From Pollenia angustigena (lineage: Eukaryota > Arthropoda > Insecta > Diptera > Polleniidae), in contig OV884060.1 in the NCBI GenBank assembly GCA_930367215.1, forward strand, positions 13,224,001 through 13,288,000: 64,000 nt of DNA, written 5' to 3'. Below are positions 1 through 11,877 of this stretch, piece after piece. The notes under the pieces were generated by a model. That model did not search any database. It saw only the letters and a list, made by a program, of their open reading frames with translations, and was not told the origin of the DNA. Position numbers and translations under genes: made by a program. Position 1 is the stretch's first letter. Each line of letters begins with the position of its first letter.

Positions 1-1
1 G

Positions 2-133
2 CGTTATCTGATTGGGCTGAAACGCATTTTCTATGCTATCGGCACATATAAGGGAGTTGCGCCGATGGAAAATCCAACATTGATTTCTTGTAACCACCCT
101 ATTGCAGACCCATGCCTCTCAGTTAATGAATGA
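2..133 (+). CDS. Open coding-like frame entering from the left edge, unknown protein
   Basis: Frame 2 is open from the window edge for 43 codons and stops at TGA (131-133). It reads RYLIGLKRIFYAIGTYKGVA, then a stretch with three prolines and three cysteines, ending LSVNE. The segment is clearly less AT-rich than the DNA right of it, and the other two forward frames hit stops early, which favours a real last exon or a transposase remnant. There is no start, no recognisable domain and no second copy in the window. The family is unknown and could be host or transposon. Confidence 0.35.
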   Translation, partial: RYLIGLKRIFYAIGTYKGVAPMENPTLISCNHPIADPCLSVNE

Positions 134-724
134 AATGAAAAATGGAGTTATTAAAATAATTAAAAAAGAGTGTGAAAAAAGTTTTAAATTTGTTGATATT
201 TTGCACAAAAATTTTTATTATCATTATTTTTAATAATCTAAAAAAAAAATTAATAATCTTGCCTGTTAAAAACGTTTTTTTGCTCTCCTGAAAAAAAATA
301 TTTTGTAACTTACAATGTTATTCGCGGCTGTGCTTCAATTAACCATCCATATTATGAAATATTTGCTGCGAAACATTTGAGTTTGATAGTGAAAAGGGAA
401 CGATCGTGTATCAAAAATATCAAATTTTCTGTTCTCTGTGTCTTTTTGCACACATTCGTATTTTTGATATGTTGCTTCATTTTATTTTCTATATTCAATT
501 ACATCAATATGGCAACATCACTTTGCAATACAAGACACGGAGCGCATTACAAATTAGCAAGTAAAGAAGAATTACCGATACAAAATTACCGGGAAAAAAT
601 CATCGTTTGAATCTGTGGTGTTTTGAGAAGCAACTTTTAAAAGGAATTAAAAATCTGTTGTGTTTTGGGAAGCAATTTTTAAAAGGAATTTAAAATAATA
701 AGAACATTTAAAAAAATTTTTTTA
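134..724. other. AT-rich stretch with a ~41 bp tandem duplication
   Basis: No gene is seen. At 609-694 a ~41 bp block (core GTGTTTTG-GAAGCAA-TTTTAAAAGGAATT) occurs twice in tandem with a few differences. The 77-codon frame at 377-610 is AT-driven, lacks a domain and is not called. Confidence 0.5.
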
Positions 725-1170
725 ACACTTATGTGTGTGGAAAAAAAACACCTTCTATAGGGTGGATAGGTACCTGGGTACCTTCATGCAAATTGTATGA
801 GAAATCTAATTTTTTGTCTTGTATCGTACAAACAATCGATGGTTAATGAAATAATATTAGAACTTTACTCTGGTTTTCTCCTTTTCATATATTTTTTAAA
901 ATCCTACACCCAAAAAAAAAAAATTTGTAATATAAAACGTATACAGGTACCCAGGTACCTATTCACCCTATTAAGGGTGCAAAAAGCAAATTGGTATGCC
1001 ACGCCCCCCCAAACTCATATTGTATATAAACACCTATGAAAATATAATAATAACAAAAAGTTAGGAGTTCTCATGAAATTGTAGAATTGTAGACTAAAAT
1101 CTTATATAAAAAATTTCGATTTGAAAACGCAATAGGTACACAGGTACCTGTCCACACACATAAGGGTTAA
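724..1170. mobile_element. Inverted-repeat element with GGTACC palindromes
   Basis: The left end carries CACTTATGTGTGTGG (726-740) followed by AGGTACCTGGGTACCT. The right end carries the inverse (AGGTACCTGT then CCACACACATAAGGG, ~1139-1166). A further inverted pair, TAGGGTG-ATAGGTACC, lies at ~757-787 and ~948-975. The ~445 bp interior has no convincing frame. This looks like a MITE whose class cannot be told, and no clear target duplication was found. Confidence 0.5.
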
Positions 1171-1690
1171 GAAACGCTTTTCTTAAAAAAGAACATTTAA
1201 AAAAAATTTTGCCCTCCCCCCCCCTAGATTTTATCCTGGCTACGCCCATGTTTTTTGTCATCGGGAATATGTATGCCTGCAAAGTTTCATCCATTTGCAT
1301 TGAGTATAAAGCGGTTAAATTAACGTTACAAGATTTGATTTTCCGAAGTGAAGCTAAAGACAAGGTTTTAGAAAAAAATTTGCTGCCCTAGATTGTATCC
1401 TGGCTACGCCCATGTATTCGTGTATTGTCATCGGGAATATGAATGCCTGCAAAGTGTCATCCATTTGCATTGAGTATAAGGCGGTTAAATGAACGTTACA
1501 AGATTTGATTTTCCGAAGTGAAGCTAAAGAAAAGGTTTTAAGCAATTTTGCCCGCCCCCTAGATTTTATCCCGGCTACACCCATGGTTTCGTGTATTGTC
1601 ATCGGGAATATGTATGCCTGCAAAGTTTCATGCATTTGCATTGAGTAAAAGGCGGTCAATAAACCATTTTACCAAAAAAAGTGAAGCTAA
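1171..1690. repeat. Three tandem ~165 bp repeat units
   Basis: The landmark CCTAGATT followed by ATCC-GGCTAC-CCCATG recurs at about 1223, 1387 and 1558, giving periods of 164 and 171. Each unit continues through ATCGGGAATATG-ATGCCTGCAAAG and GATTTTCCGAAGTGAAGCTAAAG. Another unit with an internal deletion lies at 10045-10216 beside the same AAACGCTTTTCTTAAAAAAG leader. Open frames over the units are repeat artefacts. Confidence 0.75.
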
Positions 1691-2572
1691 AGAAAAGTTT
1701 TTTAAAAGAATAAAATGTTTGTTTAAAAAACATTTTTTTTTTCTATAATGTAAAAGGAAAAGTACCTTCTCTTTAAAAACTTATTGTTACTTTAACAAAT
1801 TCTATCTATATTCTTTAGCAAGAAAATTTCAATAATCTAAACTTTAAACATGTAAAATATCCTTAAAACCCCTTCCTGATTCTCTTAGGTTTGTTGCAAT
1901 ATATGTAAGTTGACTCTTAGTGTTTACCAGAAAGTTAAAATTCTTCATAAGTAGCAAAATATACAAAAAAAAAAACAAAATTAAGACATGACATGTATTC
2001 TTTATAACCCGAGTAATAGCAACAGTTTGTCAAACCCTTCAGGGCAACTACAACAAACAGCAGTAGCACCAGAAATAACAACAGTAGCAACAACAAACTA
2101 GCAAACTGAAGACTGCAAATAATAAAATAAAAAAAACGATTGCAAGTAGAAAAGCACTTACCCAAACGTGTCGAAAAAACAAAAATCAAACATGTGAATG
2201 AATTAAAAAAAAGTTGAAAGAAAAGGGTTGAACGTTACCACAAATAGACCTTCAAAATCTTACTTAAGCTAAATGGAATTTTTTGAAATAAAAATTTTAG
2301 GGGTTCTTTAAAAATTAAAGCCGCTTCAGAAACCATTTTAAAAATTTATATTATAATAGAGCCTAATTGTAGGCAATCATTATACAATAAAGATTATTCA
2401 AAGGGTTTCCCTATAGGTTTTTTCTTTTTTTTCTAAAATATTATGCAAATTAATAATAAAGTTTATATAATTATGTGCTTCATATAAGTACTTCCGTGAA
2501 GTACAATTTCCTTGTTTTAAGTAAAAATTCTTATTTTTAAGTTAAATTTAAATTGAAGAAAATTTCATGAAC
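1691..2572. other. AT-rich intergenic stretch
   Basis: No gene is seen. A CAA/CAG-rich patch lies at 2038-2100 on the plus strand, without a frame that continues into other coding-like sequence. Confidence 0.5.
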
Positions 2573-2575
2573 TTA

Positions 2576-2715
2576 CAGCCTTTTCATCGATTTCGAACGT
2601 TAACGTTCGCAAAAAAAAACAACATTTAAAATAAGAACAAATTTTCGAATTTTGTTTTTGTTCTAAATATTATTTTCAATGCGAACGTTGACGTTCGAAA
2701 TCGATAAACAGGTAG
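2576..2715. mobile_element. 140 bp palindromic MITE with TTA target duplication, TTCGAACG stem
   Basis: A near-complete palindrome. The left arm is CAGCC-TTTTCATCGATTTCG followed by AACGTTAACGTTCGC, and the right arm is its inverse ending AAACAGGTAG. It is flanked by TTA at 2573-2575 and 2716-2718. The stem contains the self-palindrome CGAACGTTAACGTTCG. Related copies lie at 7115-7148, 44756, 59213-59351 and 59976/60598. The 3 bp TTA duplication fits PIF/Harbinger-type elements; there is no coding sequence. Confidence 0.75.
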
Positions 2716-2718
2716 TTA

Positions 2719-3904
2719 AAATAAGTTAATTTCTAACTTAAATCTAGTTCAAACTTTGTTTTGAGTGTACACGTTAACAAAGGATCTAGTGTACGATGTT
2801 TGACATCACACTTCTATATTTGCAGACACCAAAACTGTATGAAAGTAATGAAATGAAAAAATCAAATAGAATGTATTAAATAGCTACATTAGTTGGAAAA
2901 AAGGGGTAAGTATGCATGTAATAGCAAAGTGAAATAAGGAAATATAGAACAAAAAGAAAACACACACACACACACACAGAATAGGAAAAAAATAATATTT
3001 GAAATGATAAAATAAGCTTACACAGTAAGAGTAAGCTTAGCAAAAAGGATTTTTTTTTTAACTAACCTCGGAAACAGGTCAAATAAAATAGAAAATGAAA
3101 AGAAAACAAAGAAACAGAATAAAATAAAAACTCTCGCATACCTTAAGGATACATCAGTTTGTAGCATACCTTAAGGATATATCAGTATTAAAGAAAGATA
3201 AAACTCAACGCAGCATAAAAGTTTATAAAATTAAACAAAGTAGCAGTTTAGGCTAATAGAGATCCATTAAATTTTAGGATTGTACTAAGTAGCAATAGAA
3301 AAAAAAAATTAAATGTTTTTTAGAAGTTAAAACAAGTTTTTAACTTGAAGTCGAACAAAATATAAGGAAAACGTTTTAAAGAGTTTAAACAAAGTTTTGA
3401 CATTTTAAGGGCGTTAAAGAAAATTACATAAGATATTAAATAATAAGAGTTATTTAACTAATCCCTAAAGTATGTTTTACTTCTTATTTTAAAAAAATGT
3501 TGCAAAAACTTGATTCAGAATAATTAAAGGAATTAATAAACAAGTAAAAAAGTTTACTCAGGTCAATCCGACCCTTCATATACAGAATATACAGAATAAT
3601 TTTAGGGATATAACGACATGCATTTTTGTTGATACGATAGCGATGCTCAGAAGGAAATATCGGCTCTCTATCGCCGATACGCATATTGAATTTTAATTTA
3701 AGTGCAAATCAACAAAAATCAAGCAGAGCATATTTTTTTTTTTTGCTAGACAAATTACAGTTAGGCAATTCAAAAAGTGTTCTATTTTGTCATATGGGTT
3801 GTATATGCTATAGTTTTATCAATGTAACATAAATAAAAATGTAACATGAATTAAAAGTAATAAGTATTGTGGTTATTTTTTTATTTATAACAAATTTTAA
3901 TATT
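2719..3904. other. AT-rich stretch with simple repeats
   Basis: No gene is seen. A (CA)n run lies at ~2961-2979 and a short tandem pair (CATACCTTAAGGATA) at ~3137-3185. The minus-strand frame 3484-3684 has no domain. Confidence 0.5.
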
Positions 3905-4095
3905 CTAATTAGGCTAAAGTTCATCAAATTAAATTTTCATTACATTATTTTTATGAAGAAAGGAATTTTACAACATGAAAATTAATTAAAATTGTTATTG
4001 ATAATTTTTCATTCTTGACTGCAGCTGGGGCTCGAACCCAGGCTTTTACGGACAGGTTACCCTTACATGTTTCGATTGCAACCACTAAAACTATT
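3905..4095 (-). repeat. tRNA-derived SINE, copy 1
   Basis: On the minus strand a Pol III B-box-like GGGTTCGAGCCC lies at about 4029-4040, preceded by a tRNA-like head (GTGGTTGCAATCGAAACATG) and followed by an AT-rich body. The body and head align with 41623-41780, including AGTTCATCAAATT-AATTTTCATTA and AAGGAATTTTACAAC. Two diverged copies with a tRNA-like head and a shared unrelated body indicate a SINE, not a tRNA gene. Confidence 0.65.
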
Positions 4096-4113
4096 CAAAG
4101 GGGTTTGCCGTTT

Positions 4114-4236
4114 AACACTCACAGCCATCGACGACTGCTGGTCAATAGTCAAACATGAATCTTTAAACAAAATTGTATTTAACCTTTGATTGATGTTTGA
4201 CTATTGACTGCCAGCAGTCGTCGATGGCTCCGTGTT
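4114..4236. mobile_element. Foldback MITE, AGCCATCGACGACTGCTGG arms
   Basis: The left arm AGCCATCGACGACTGCTGG plus TCAATAGTCAAACAT (4123-4157) is inverted at about 4192-4229 with only a few mismatches. It is about 120 bp and noncoding. The target duplication is not clear. Confidence 0.7.
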
Positions 4237-6473
4237 TGTTGGGAAGAGAACTTTTCACTACCATGGCTCAAAGCAAAACGGTTTAGGCCCAGAATAGCAG
4301 CAATTGTAAATTTAAGTAATTTCTGAGTTTTATTTAAGTTTATGCCATTTTGTATTCTAATACTCGTGCGTTTGGCTTTTGATCTGACATAGTTTCTTAA
4401 AAATATTCCAGTTTACTTGAGCATACTTTAGAGATTTGAAGTCGCCAAACTTCTTGCGATTTACTGAACACCTTTAATGCGATTTCAAGTCAGAATCGTA
4501 AGTGTTAAGCGTTTAGCGATTGTCAGAACATGCCCGATAGACTTCTTTGAAAGACCACACATGTCGCGAAAATTTTAAAACCGGTTTGAAACGCATTGGA
4601 AATCAGTGGCATTTAAACTGGCGTGTAGGAAACTTGTGTTTGCGTTTCATAGTACAACAAAATGATTGTAACAATTTCATCAGTTGTAATAGAGATAAAC
4701 TCTTCCTGCGTCCAACAAAACCCCTCCTTTAACTAACGCCTTCTTGTTTTAATGGCAATAAGGCTATTTTTTATTTATTTTCTTTTTGTTATTTTATTTA
4801 CTCAACTTTTGTAAAAATAGTTTTTATTTTAATGTTTCGCCTTTAACTTGGTTATGTACTAAGCAACATAGTTTATTAATTTTACATAGCCATAGATTAC
4901 AAAGTATATTAAATACAAAAAATTCTATAGAAAGTCCCCAAAGGCCTGCAGAAAAACTATATCAACCAACATAAATCCCTCTTTGAATTAATCATTTTCT
5001 ATTAGTATCTTCAATTAAGCTAAAATGGTTTCGAACGAATAATAAAAAGGATTCTCCAGCTTCATTCTGTAAACCTAATTTTTTTCTGAACCAAATTACT
5101 TTTACTAAATATTTTTTAGGTAGACTAAATATTTTTTAGGTAGACTAAACATTATTAATATTAAAGACAATAGAAAACATAGTACTGCCTACCGTTTCTT
5201 ACAATTATATATATTAAAAAAAACTCTTATTGTTTTAACACGCCTTAATTATACCTTTCAGTTTTCATTTTATATGCCTCCTTAGCATGTGCTTTGAATT
5301 TTAAAACCAATTTTTTCAATAACAGAAACACAAAATATTATGTGCTAAAAAAAAAGTTTTATGCCCTGTTAACACATAAAATTATGCCTTAGACTATTTC
5401 ATAATTTTCATCTTCATTTTCCCCTCCTAAAAATAGACTCTAGAAATATTGTTGATGTAGTATTTCTGTATACATTTTTTAAGAAAACAATAGCATGTAA
5501 CCTTTAAACAATCTATTCAATATTCTATTTTGAGCACATACATATTCCAAAAATTTCCACAACTAAAAGTTTTGCAATTGAGATTTTTTTTCGTTGTTTT
5601 TCTAAGGAGGGTGGACTTCCTCGTAAAAAAATATGGTTGCTTATACAAAAAAAATTTTAAGTTTTTCAATTAAAAAGTTGTTAACATTGTGCTAAAAAAT
5701 AGGTTTAAATGATTTTTTTTTTTTCAATAATACAATGTTGTACAGATTGCAACAACAAAAAATAGTTACAATTACATAATTTAAAGCAGAGAAGGTTGAA
5801 TTTAAAACATGATTAATATGCAAAGCCAGAAGTTTTGTTCAAATAACATCTGCCTACTTTTAGGCAGTTTTTATGGTCGCACAATATATTGTTCTTATGA
5901 TAGATTATGTTTAAAGCTTCATTAAATTTAAAATGTGTAAAAAAGTTCTTTGCTTTCAAAAAAAAATAAAAACTTTGACAAAGTTGATTTTGAAAAATGA
6001 ATGTGTAATGATTTACCACTAGAGATTTTGTATGTGTCAGATTAAAATCATAGAGTTTAAGAGAATTTTTTTTTTTTTTTTTTTGTTACATGATTTGAAT
6101 TCTTCCTACTTGTTTAGAAAAATAAAAACACGAAATGTTGTTCTTTTTTTTTGTTTCATTTCATTCCCTTAAACAGAAAAAAAAACAAAAAATCCATTAC
6201 AAATCTAAAATCAATGGCCTGGAATTTTATTACGTATTGAATGAATTTTATGTTGTAACAATTTGTGGAATTTGTTTTTTAACAAACGCCCAAAAAAAGA
6301 ACAACTTTTAATACCAAAAGGCGTTGAAGTGAGAGCTTGTTTAACAAAAAATATTAATTAAAATTGATTCGAACTCATTTTTTTTTTCAAACATTTTAAA
6401 CGAAATTATTTATTTAATCCTCCATGTATCTTCGTTATCAAAAACTTTGCCATGGCTTAAAGACAAGTGTTAC

Positions 6474-6505
<32 letters not shown>

Positions 6506-6862
6506 TAAAAAGAGAAAATCCTTAACCTTAAAAAACTGCTTTAATTCTATTTGAAATGAAGTTCAAGTATTTAACATGCTTTAATAATTATCTTCTAGAA
6601 GTAAGTGCCTACTTAAAGGCTTATTAAAATATATAAATAGAAACAGATGGATCTTCAAAAACTCAAAGAAATTATTATTAATAAGTTTTGTTTTAGAAAA
6701 AGTTATAGAAAGTTTTATTTTATTTAGAATTTGGTTAGGAAAGATAAGGGGTATTGTTTAAAGGTGTTTTATTTTAATTTAACTTTAAATCAAATATTAA
6801 AGTATATTTATAGGGGTTTCGAATACAGTATGCTTTGAGGCGCTCAAAAATTTTAAATTGAC
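4237..6862. other. AT-rich intergenic stretch
   Basis: No gene is seen. It holds a tandem pair of ACTAAATATTTTTTAGGTAG (5105-5145), a T run at ~6067-6084 and an A run at ~6474-6501. Short frames at 4547, 4786 and 5813 are AT-driven. Confidence 0.5.
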
Positions 6863-6865
6863 TAA

Positions 6866-6947
6866 CTGCCTGTTTTACAAACTAAAATAATAATTTTCGC
6901 TTAGAAATTTTTATTGAAATTTTCATTTTATTTTGAGAAACAGGCAG
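6866..6947. mobile_element. Short foldback MITE with CTGCCTGTTTT ends
   Basis: CTGCCTGTTTTACAAAC at the left is inverted as GAGAAACAGGCAG at the right. The ends match those of 43239-43377 but the interior differs. The flanks are TAA (left) and TTA (right), so a 3 bp duplication is only approximate. Confidence 0.6.
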
Positions 6948-7114
6948 TTAAATAACAATATGAAAACAAAAGAGTGTTTTTTAAAAGTATTTTATTGAAA
7001 TCTACTAAACGGTTGTCAGATTTTACCAATTTATTATCTTATTGTGAAAAGACTTAAGCCCGAATAACGTTTGCAAATTGTGTGAATACATTTCCTTTCA
7101 TTTCATTTGGTTGA

Positions 7115-7148
7115 AAAACGTTAACGTTCGAAATCGATGAACAGGCTG
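7115..7148. mobile_element. Right half of a TTCGAACG-stem palindromic MITE
   Basis: AACGTTAACGTTCGAAATCG then ATGAACAGGCTG, followed by TTA, matches the right arm of 2576-2715. The left arm is missing, so this is a truncated copy. Confidence 0.65.
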
Positions 7149-7699
7149 TTATTCTTTATTTCATTAAAAAATACAGTTCAGTGATGAAACCTTAAACAAT
7201 TGTACGTTTTACCAAAAAAAAGAAGATACATTATTTAAGAAAACATGTTTAACATAACATTTTTCCTTATCAAAGATATTAAAGCCTACTTGTAAGGCTT
7301 TTTAAGCCATTATGGGTTTTTCTCATTTTATTTCTTTTTTTAACTTTTAAAATCAAATTCTTAAAAATATGAGAAGGTGAGATTCATATTATAAAGGGTG
7401 TTGCAGCAAAAAGCTCTTTTTCATTTTAATATAACATGTATTTTTCCAAAATTATAGCGCGTTGTTCTTTCCTAAAGCGCATCATTTTCAAAACTCGGAA
7501 TAAACAAATGTGACAGCTGCCGAATTTCTTAATTTAAAAAGTGCACTCTTTCTAAGACACCCTTTAGCTTTCCCCTTATTCAATGGATCCTGAAGTACAA
7601 CTATATTCTTCCAATTTGTAACATTTTTGTGTATTGAGAGTTACATAGCTTTCACGGTTGTTCTGGGTTGTTTGCCTTTTTCGAACAGAATAGTTCACA

Positions 7700-8568
7700 A
7701 AAAGTGAAAAATGTTTGTATGTTTGTTTGTTGGCTTATAGACTCCTAAACTACTAAACCAATTTTCCTGGAATTTTGACAGTAACATCATGTGAGCCCAA
7801 AAAATAAAAAAGGCTACTTATTTTTTCGATAGGGGCAGGGGAATTGGTATCTTAAGAGCCGCTGCACGCATTTTATTGAACTTTTGGTAGTAGGATCTTC
7901 TGAGCCCCAAAATTGAAATAAAATAGCAGCGGGGGAAGTGGTTCCCCCCTAAGGAAGCCAATGTTTAGTATCGGATATATTAAGAACTGTTAAAGTGAGA
8001 ATGTTCAAACTTTGTAGAAGTCACTCTTATGGTATACTACACTATTGAAAATAAAAATAAAGCGGGTAGGCGCAGGAAGGGAAATACCTCCCATAGGATT
8101 CATACATTCAATATCGCTCAACTGAAGAACTATTAAAGGGAGAGTCTTCTAACGTCGTAAAAGCTAATACTAAGGTAAACTAAAAATTTCAATATAGAAA
8201 TGGGCGGGGTAGACAGAGGAGGAGCAGTACCCCTCATAGATAGAAATATTAATAAGGCCGCTGCACGCATTTTGTTGAACTTTTGGTAGTAGGATCTTTT
8301 GAGCCCCAAAATTTAAATAAAATAGCAGCGGGGGAAGTGTTACCCTTCATAGGACGCCAATGTTTAATATCGCATTTCTTAAGAACTGTTATAGTTAGAA
8401 TGTTCAAACTTTGTAGAAGTCACTCTTATGGTATACCACACTTTTGAAAATAAAAATAAAGCGGGTAGGCGCAGGGGGAATATACCTCCCATAGGATGCA
8501 TATATTAAATATCTCTCAAATGAAGAAGTGGTTGAAGCAGTGAAGCGAAGCGCACCGGGTTAAGCTAG
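7700..8568 (+). mobile_element. Non-autonomous Helitron, plus orientation
   Basis: The 3' end is GCGAAGCGCACCGGGTTAAG then CTAG followed by T, a canonical Helitron CTRR terminus next to a GC-rich hairpin. The 5' part carries the TTTGTATGTTTGTTTGT block and AGACTCCTAAACTACT familiar from fly Helitrons; the terminal TCTATATATA is missing here. Two internal ~400 bp modules (CGCTGCACGCATTTT at 7861 and 8260) repeat in tandem. The same element lies inverted at 49232-50140. No Rep or helicase coding was seen. Confidence 0.8.
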
Positions 8569-9518
8569 TTAAAATTATAAAAAATAAATATTTCCAAAAA
8601 TTAATCATGATTAAATAGCAGGAAAAAATCTTATTTCAAATAAAACTAATTTCATCAAAATTAACCGACAATTTGTGTGTCAATACCAGCACTTATAAGG
8701 AAGTTATGCCATTTAAAGCTAATGTAATGTAAATACCAACATCATAAGATGGTTTGTGGTCAAAAAGACTCGTATTTTGGAAAGAAAAATCAAAAAATAA
8801 TAATTTGAGGCTCAGTTAGCCGGGAGTATCAGTAACTTATCATTAACGTAAAAAAGGAAGACCCATTTACAGATTGAGATGTAACATATTACTGCTAACT
8901 ATAATCGTTCTAATTGCTTTATAAGCAACAAAATAAAGCAGCTGAGTTGCAACGTTACTGCTACTTTTGGCTTACTAAGCCTTAAGTCTTGGTTAATTTA
9001 TTCCAAAGAAAAGTATTTAAAAATAAACCGATAAAAATATAACGTTATTTCTTTTTACTTATTAAAAAGTGTACATTGCGACACATTTTAAAATGAAATA
9101 AGACCAAAAAGTGGCACATTTTCCATGGACCTTATAACACTTTTAACAGAATCATTAAGTCCATGGACATTAATTTACAGATAAATTATATATCAATATT
9201 TTGTGAATGCAACACTCAATACACTTTTGTACGAATTAAATTTTTTTTTTTTTAGAATATAAATTATGTATATGTAGAATTTATAACAATTGAGATGTAT
9301 ACAAAAAAAATTTTCAATTAATAAAAAAAAAGTTTGGATAACACTCAATACTTTTTTTAAAACTTTTAAGCATTTTAAATGAAAAACTGACGCTGTTATT
9401 AAAGTTAATGTTGTTAATGCGATTTCAACAAATACTGAATGATTAATGGAACATACTAAAATAGAATAACACTCAATACACGAACCTGAAAAAATTATAA
9501 ATAATAAGAATAATTTCA
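8569..9518. other. AT-rich stretch with ACACTCAATAC motif at 129 bp spacing
   Basis: No gene is called. ACACTCAATAC occurs at about 9212, 9341 and 9470, spaced 129 and 129 bp, while the sequence between is diverged. The 108-codon minus frame at 9193-9519 is hydrophobic and AT-driven, and spans these repeats. Confidence 0.45.
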
Positions 9519-9971
9519 AAAGATTTTGTTATTCGTGCTTAATTCCCAGTTTTTATTCTTGATAAAAACACTTGAAATTTATTGTTGATGGGATAAGCTA
9601 TTCCTATGCATTTCACTGGTTGCTTAGGCCAGATCATCAGGAAACTTCATCCATAAAGATTTTAGAAAAACTAAAGATATTAAACCAAATAAAACTGTAA
9701 AACGTATAAGACTTATAGCAACAGTTCTACTTGTAATAATATCAAAGTTTAAACAAAACACATCAACAATAAAAAAGTGGGATTATCTCATCTTACATCC
9801 CCCACTACAATTAGTTGAAATTCTCTAAAATCTTTATGAATGAAGTTTCCTGATGATCTGGCCTAAGCAACCAGTGAAATGCATAGGAATAGCTTATCCC
9901 ATCAACAATAAATTTCAAGTGTTTTTATCAAGAATAAAAACTGGGAATTAAGCACGAATAACAAAATCTTT
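9519..9971. mobile_element. 453 bp foldback element with ~150 bp inverted arms
   Basis: AGATTTTGTTATTCGTGCTT at the left is inverted as AAGCACGAATAACAAAATCT at the right. The arms stay complementary for about 150 bp, including TTTCACTGGTTGCTTAGGCC and CAGATCATCAGGAAACTTCAT. Partial copies lie at 15930-16230, 25452-25553 and 28770-28940, so it is a dispersed family. It is noncoding and of unknown class. Confidence 0.8.
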
Positions 9972-10044
9972 TTAAATTAAAATTTTGTATTCCCAAAAAT
10001 TGAAATTACTTTTTGATTATTAATAATAAGAATATTTAAAAAAA

Positions 10045-10216
10045 ATGTTTTTAGGAAACGCTTTTCTTAAAAAAGAACATTTAAAAAAATTGTTGCCGCC
10101 CCCCTAGATTTTATCCTGGCTACGCCCATGTATTCGTGCATTTGCATTGAGTATAAAGCGGTTAAATTAACGTTACAAGATTTGATTTTCCGAAGTGAAG
10201 CTAAAGAAAAGGTTTT
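10045..10216. repeat. Isolated unit of the 1.2 kb tandem repeat
   Basis: Shares the AAACGCTTTTCTTAAAAAAG leader, CCTAGATTTTATCCTGGC and GATTTTCCGAAGTGAAGC with 1171-1690. It lacks the middle of the unit (TCATCGGGAATATG to TTCATCC). The family is therefore dispersed as well as tandem. Confidence 0.75.
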
Positions 10217-11877
10217 AAAAATAGGTATTATTTTCCATATATTTGATTTAATTTAATTTAATCTCGTTCATTGTGAAATTCATAATTTTTAACGTGGAAC
10301 AGCGACAGCAAGCAAAACGGACGCACCCTTTTCTATGAAGAGAGTAAACCCAGTATTTTCGTTCTTTATTTTTAACACATAATGGAAAGTCGGACACAAA
10401 AAAAAACCAATTGAAATGAGAATCTCCCATATACATCTGTATATTTCGGCGAGTTTTTTTTAAATAATATTTAAATAAATTGAGATGTTTCAACTTAGTG
10501 TAATCTAAGGACTACAATTTAAAAAGATTTTCCTTGTGGGTGTTTCATTTCTTATTTAAAGGACTAATAACACAACAAAAAAATAACACGCATGCCATGA
10601 ACACCCCTTCTCCACTTATGCCACCGTATGATAACAAATTAAAGCAGAAAACAATTCACTCGAATTTCGTCTCCCGCACCAGCAGCAGCACAATCAACAT
10701 CAGGCAGCAGTTACCAACAAACCAATTACAAAAAAAAAAAAAAAAAAATTATACAAATTTAAAATCTATATACGATTTTTAAACAACACAAAAAGAAGGC
10801 TTTAAAAAATATTGCATGCAAATTGAATTTATAAACAGAAAATATTAATATTTAACTACACCCACAAATTTAAAGCTACGCTCCAAAACGATAACAACAT
10901 GTCGGTCGTAGACAACACCTGGATGTCTGTAAATTTGAAACAAAATAAATAAATTTTTTTTTTTTTGTCTTTTAATAAAAACGAAATTCAACTTAACCTC
11001 AATAAAGAAATTGAAAATTAAAAAGAAAAAAAAAAACAATAACATAAATGATCATCGGCAGCGACATAATCTGTCTCACCTTAATAATGTCGTTTTGTAT
11101 AAGATAATGATTATAACTGCGTAAAAATTCAATAACAGCCAAATAATTTCAATCACGTTTAAACAGGGGGAGGAATATTTTTTTTTATTATTATTTTTAA
11201 ACTTTGCAAATATGTATAAAAGAAAAAAAAAATATTTTATATCCACTCGCACAAATGAACGTATTATGCGCGTATTTTATGTAAATATTTATTCAAAAAT
11301 AAATACAAACACCAGAGATTCTATTTTAGCCTAAATACTTGTTATTCAATGTACCAGCCTTAAAGTATACACTAAACTTTTGAATTTATCTTAAACACAA
11401 ACAAGCAAACAAAAAAGTTACAATGCTTTATCAATTTTTCTGTATCAGATAAACATGGATATAACAGCATTTACATTTAGATGAATATTTTCTTCAAATG
11501 TTATCATTTTAAACGAGTTGACGAGTTTTCAAAAAAGTTTACAGTCTACATTAAGGAGAATTTGTGACTTAGTGATATTCCCGTTTTTTTTAAAGCCTAC
11601 TTCAAGTCAATGTTCAATTTTCTAGACTGCACTTGAAAGCATGTTTATTGAAGCTTAGACATTGATCGGCCATGTTGTGGATACCGAAATCACGTGATAT
11701 TGAAATGATGAAAAATGAACGTAGCTTTTCCTGATTTCAAAAGTAGTTTAGGTGGTCCTCAAAGTATGTGGTATATAAAAGAAAATATTTTTATGAACTT
11801 TGAACTCAGGAGAGTTTTCAAAATTTGTTTGATTTCAATTTCACGTGATTTCGATTTCTAGCACATGGTTGTTTATT
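10217..11877. other. AT-rich intergenic stretch
   Basis: No gene is seen. Homopolymer A runs occur at ~10730 and ~11023, and a T run at ~10953. The frames at 10248, 10534 and 10845 have no domain and biased composition. Confidence 0.5.

Noticed and set aside
9193..9519. 108-codon minus-strand hydrophobic frame
   Set aside because: AT-driven composition, spans a motif repeated at 129 bp spacing, and has no signal or domain that could be trusted.
10534..10782. 82-codon frame with polar residues and a CAG/CAA patch
   Set aside because: No domain, no splice context, ends in a poly-lysine from an A run.
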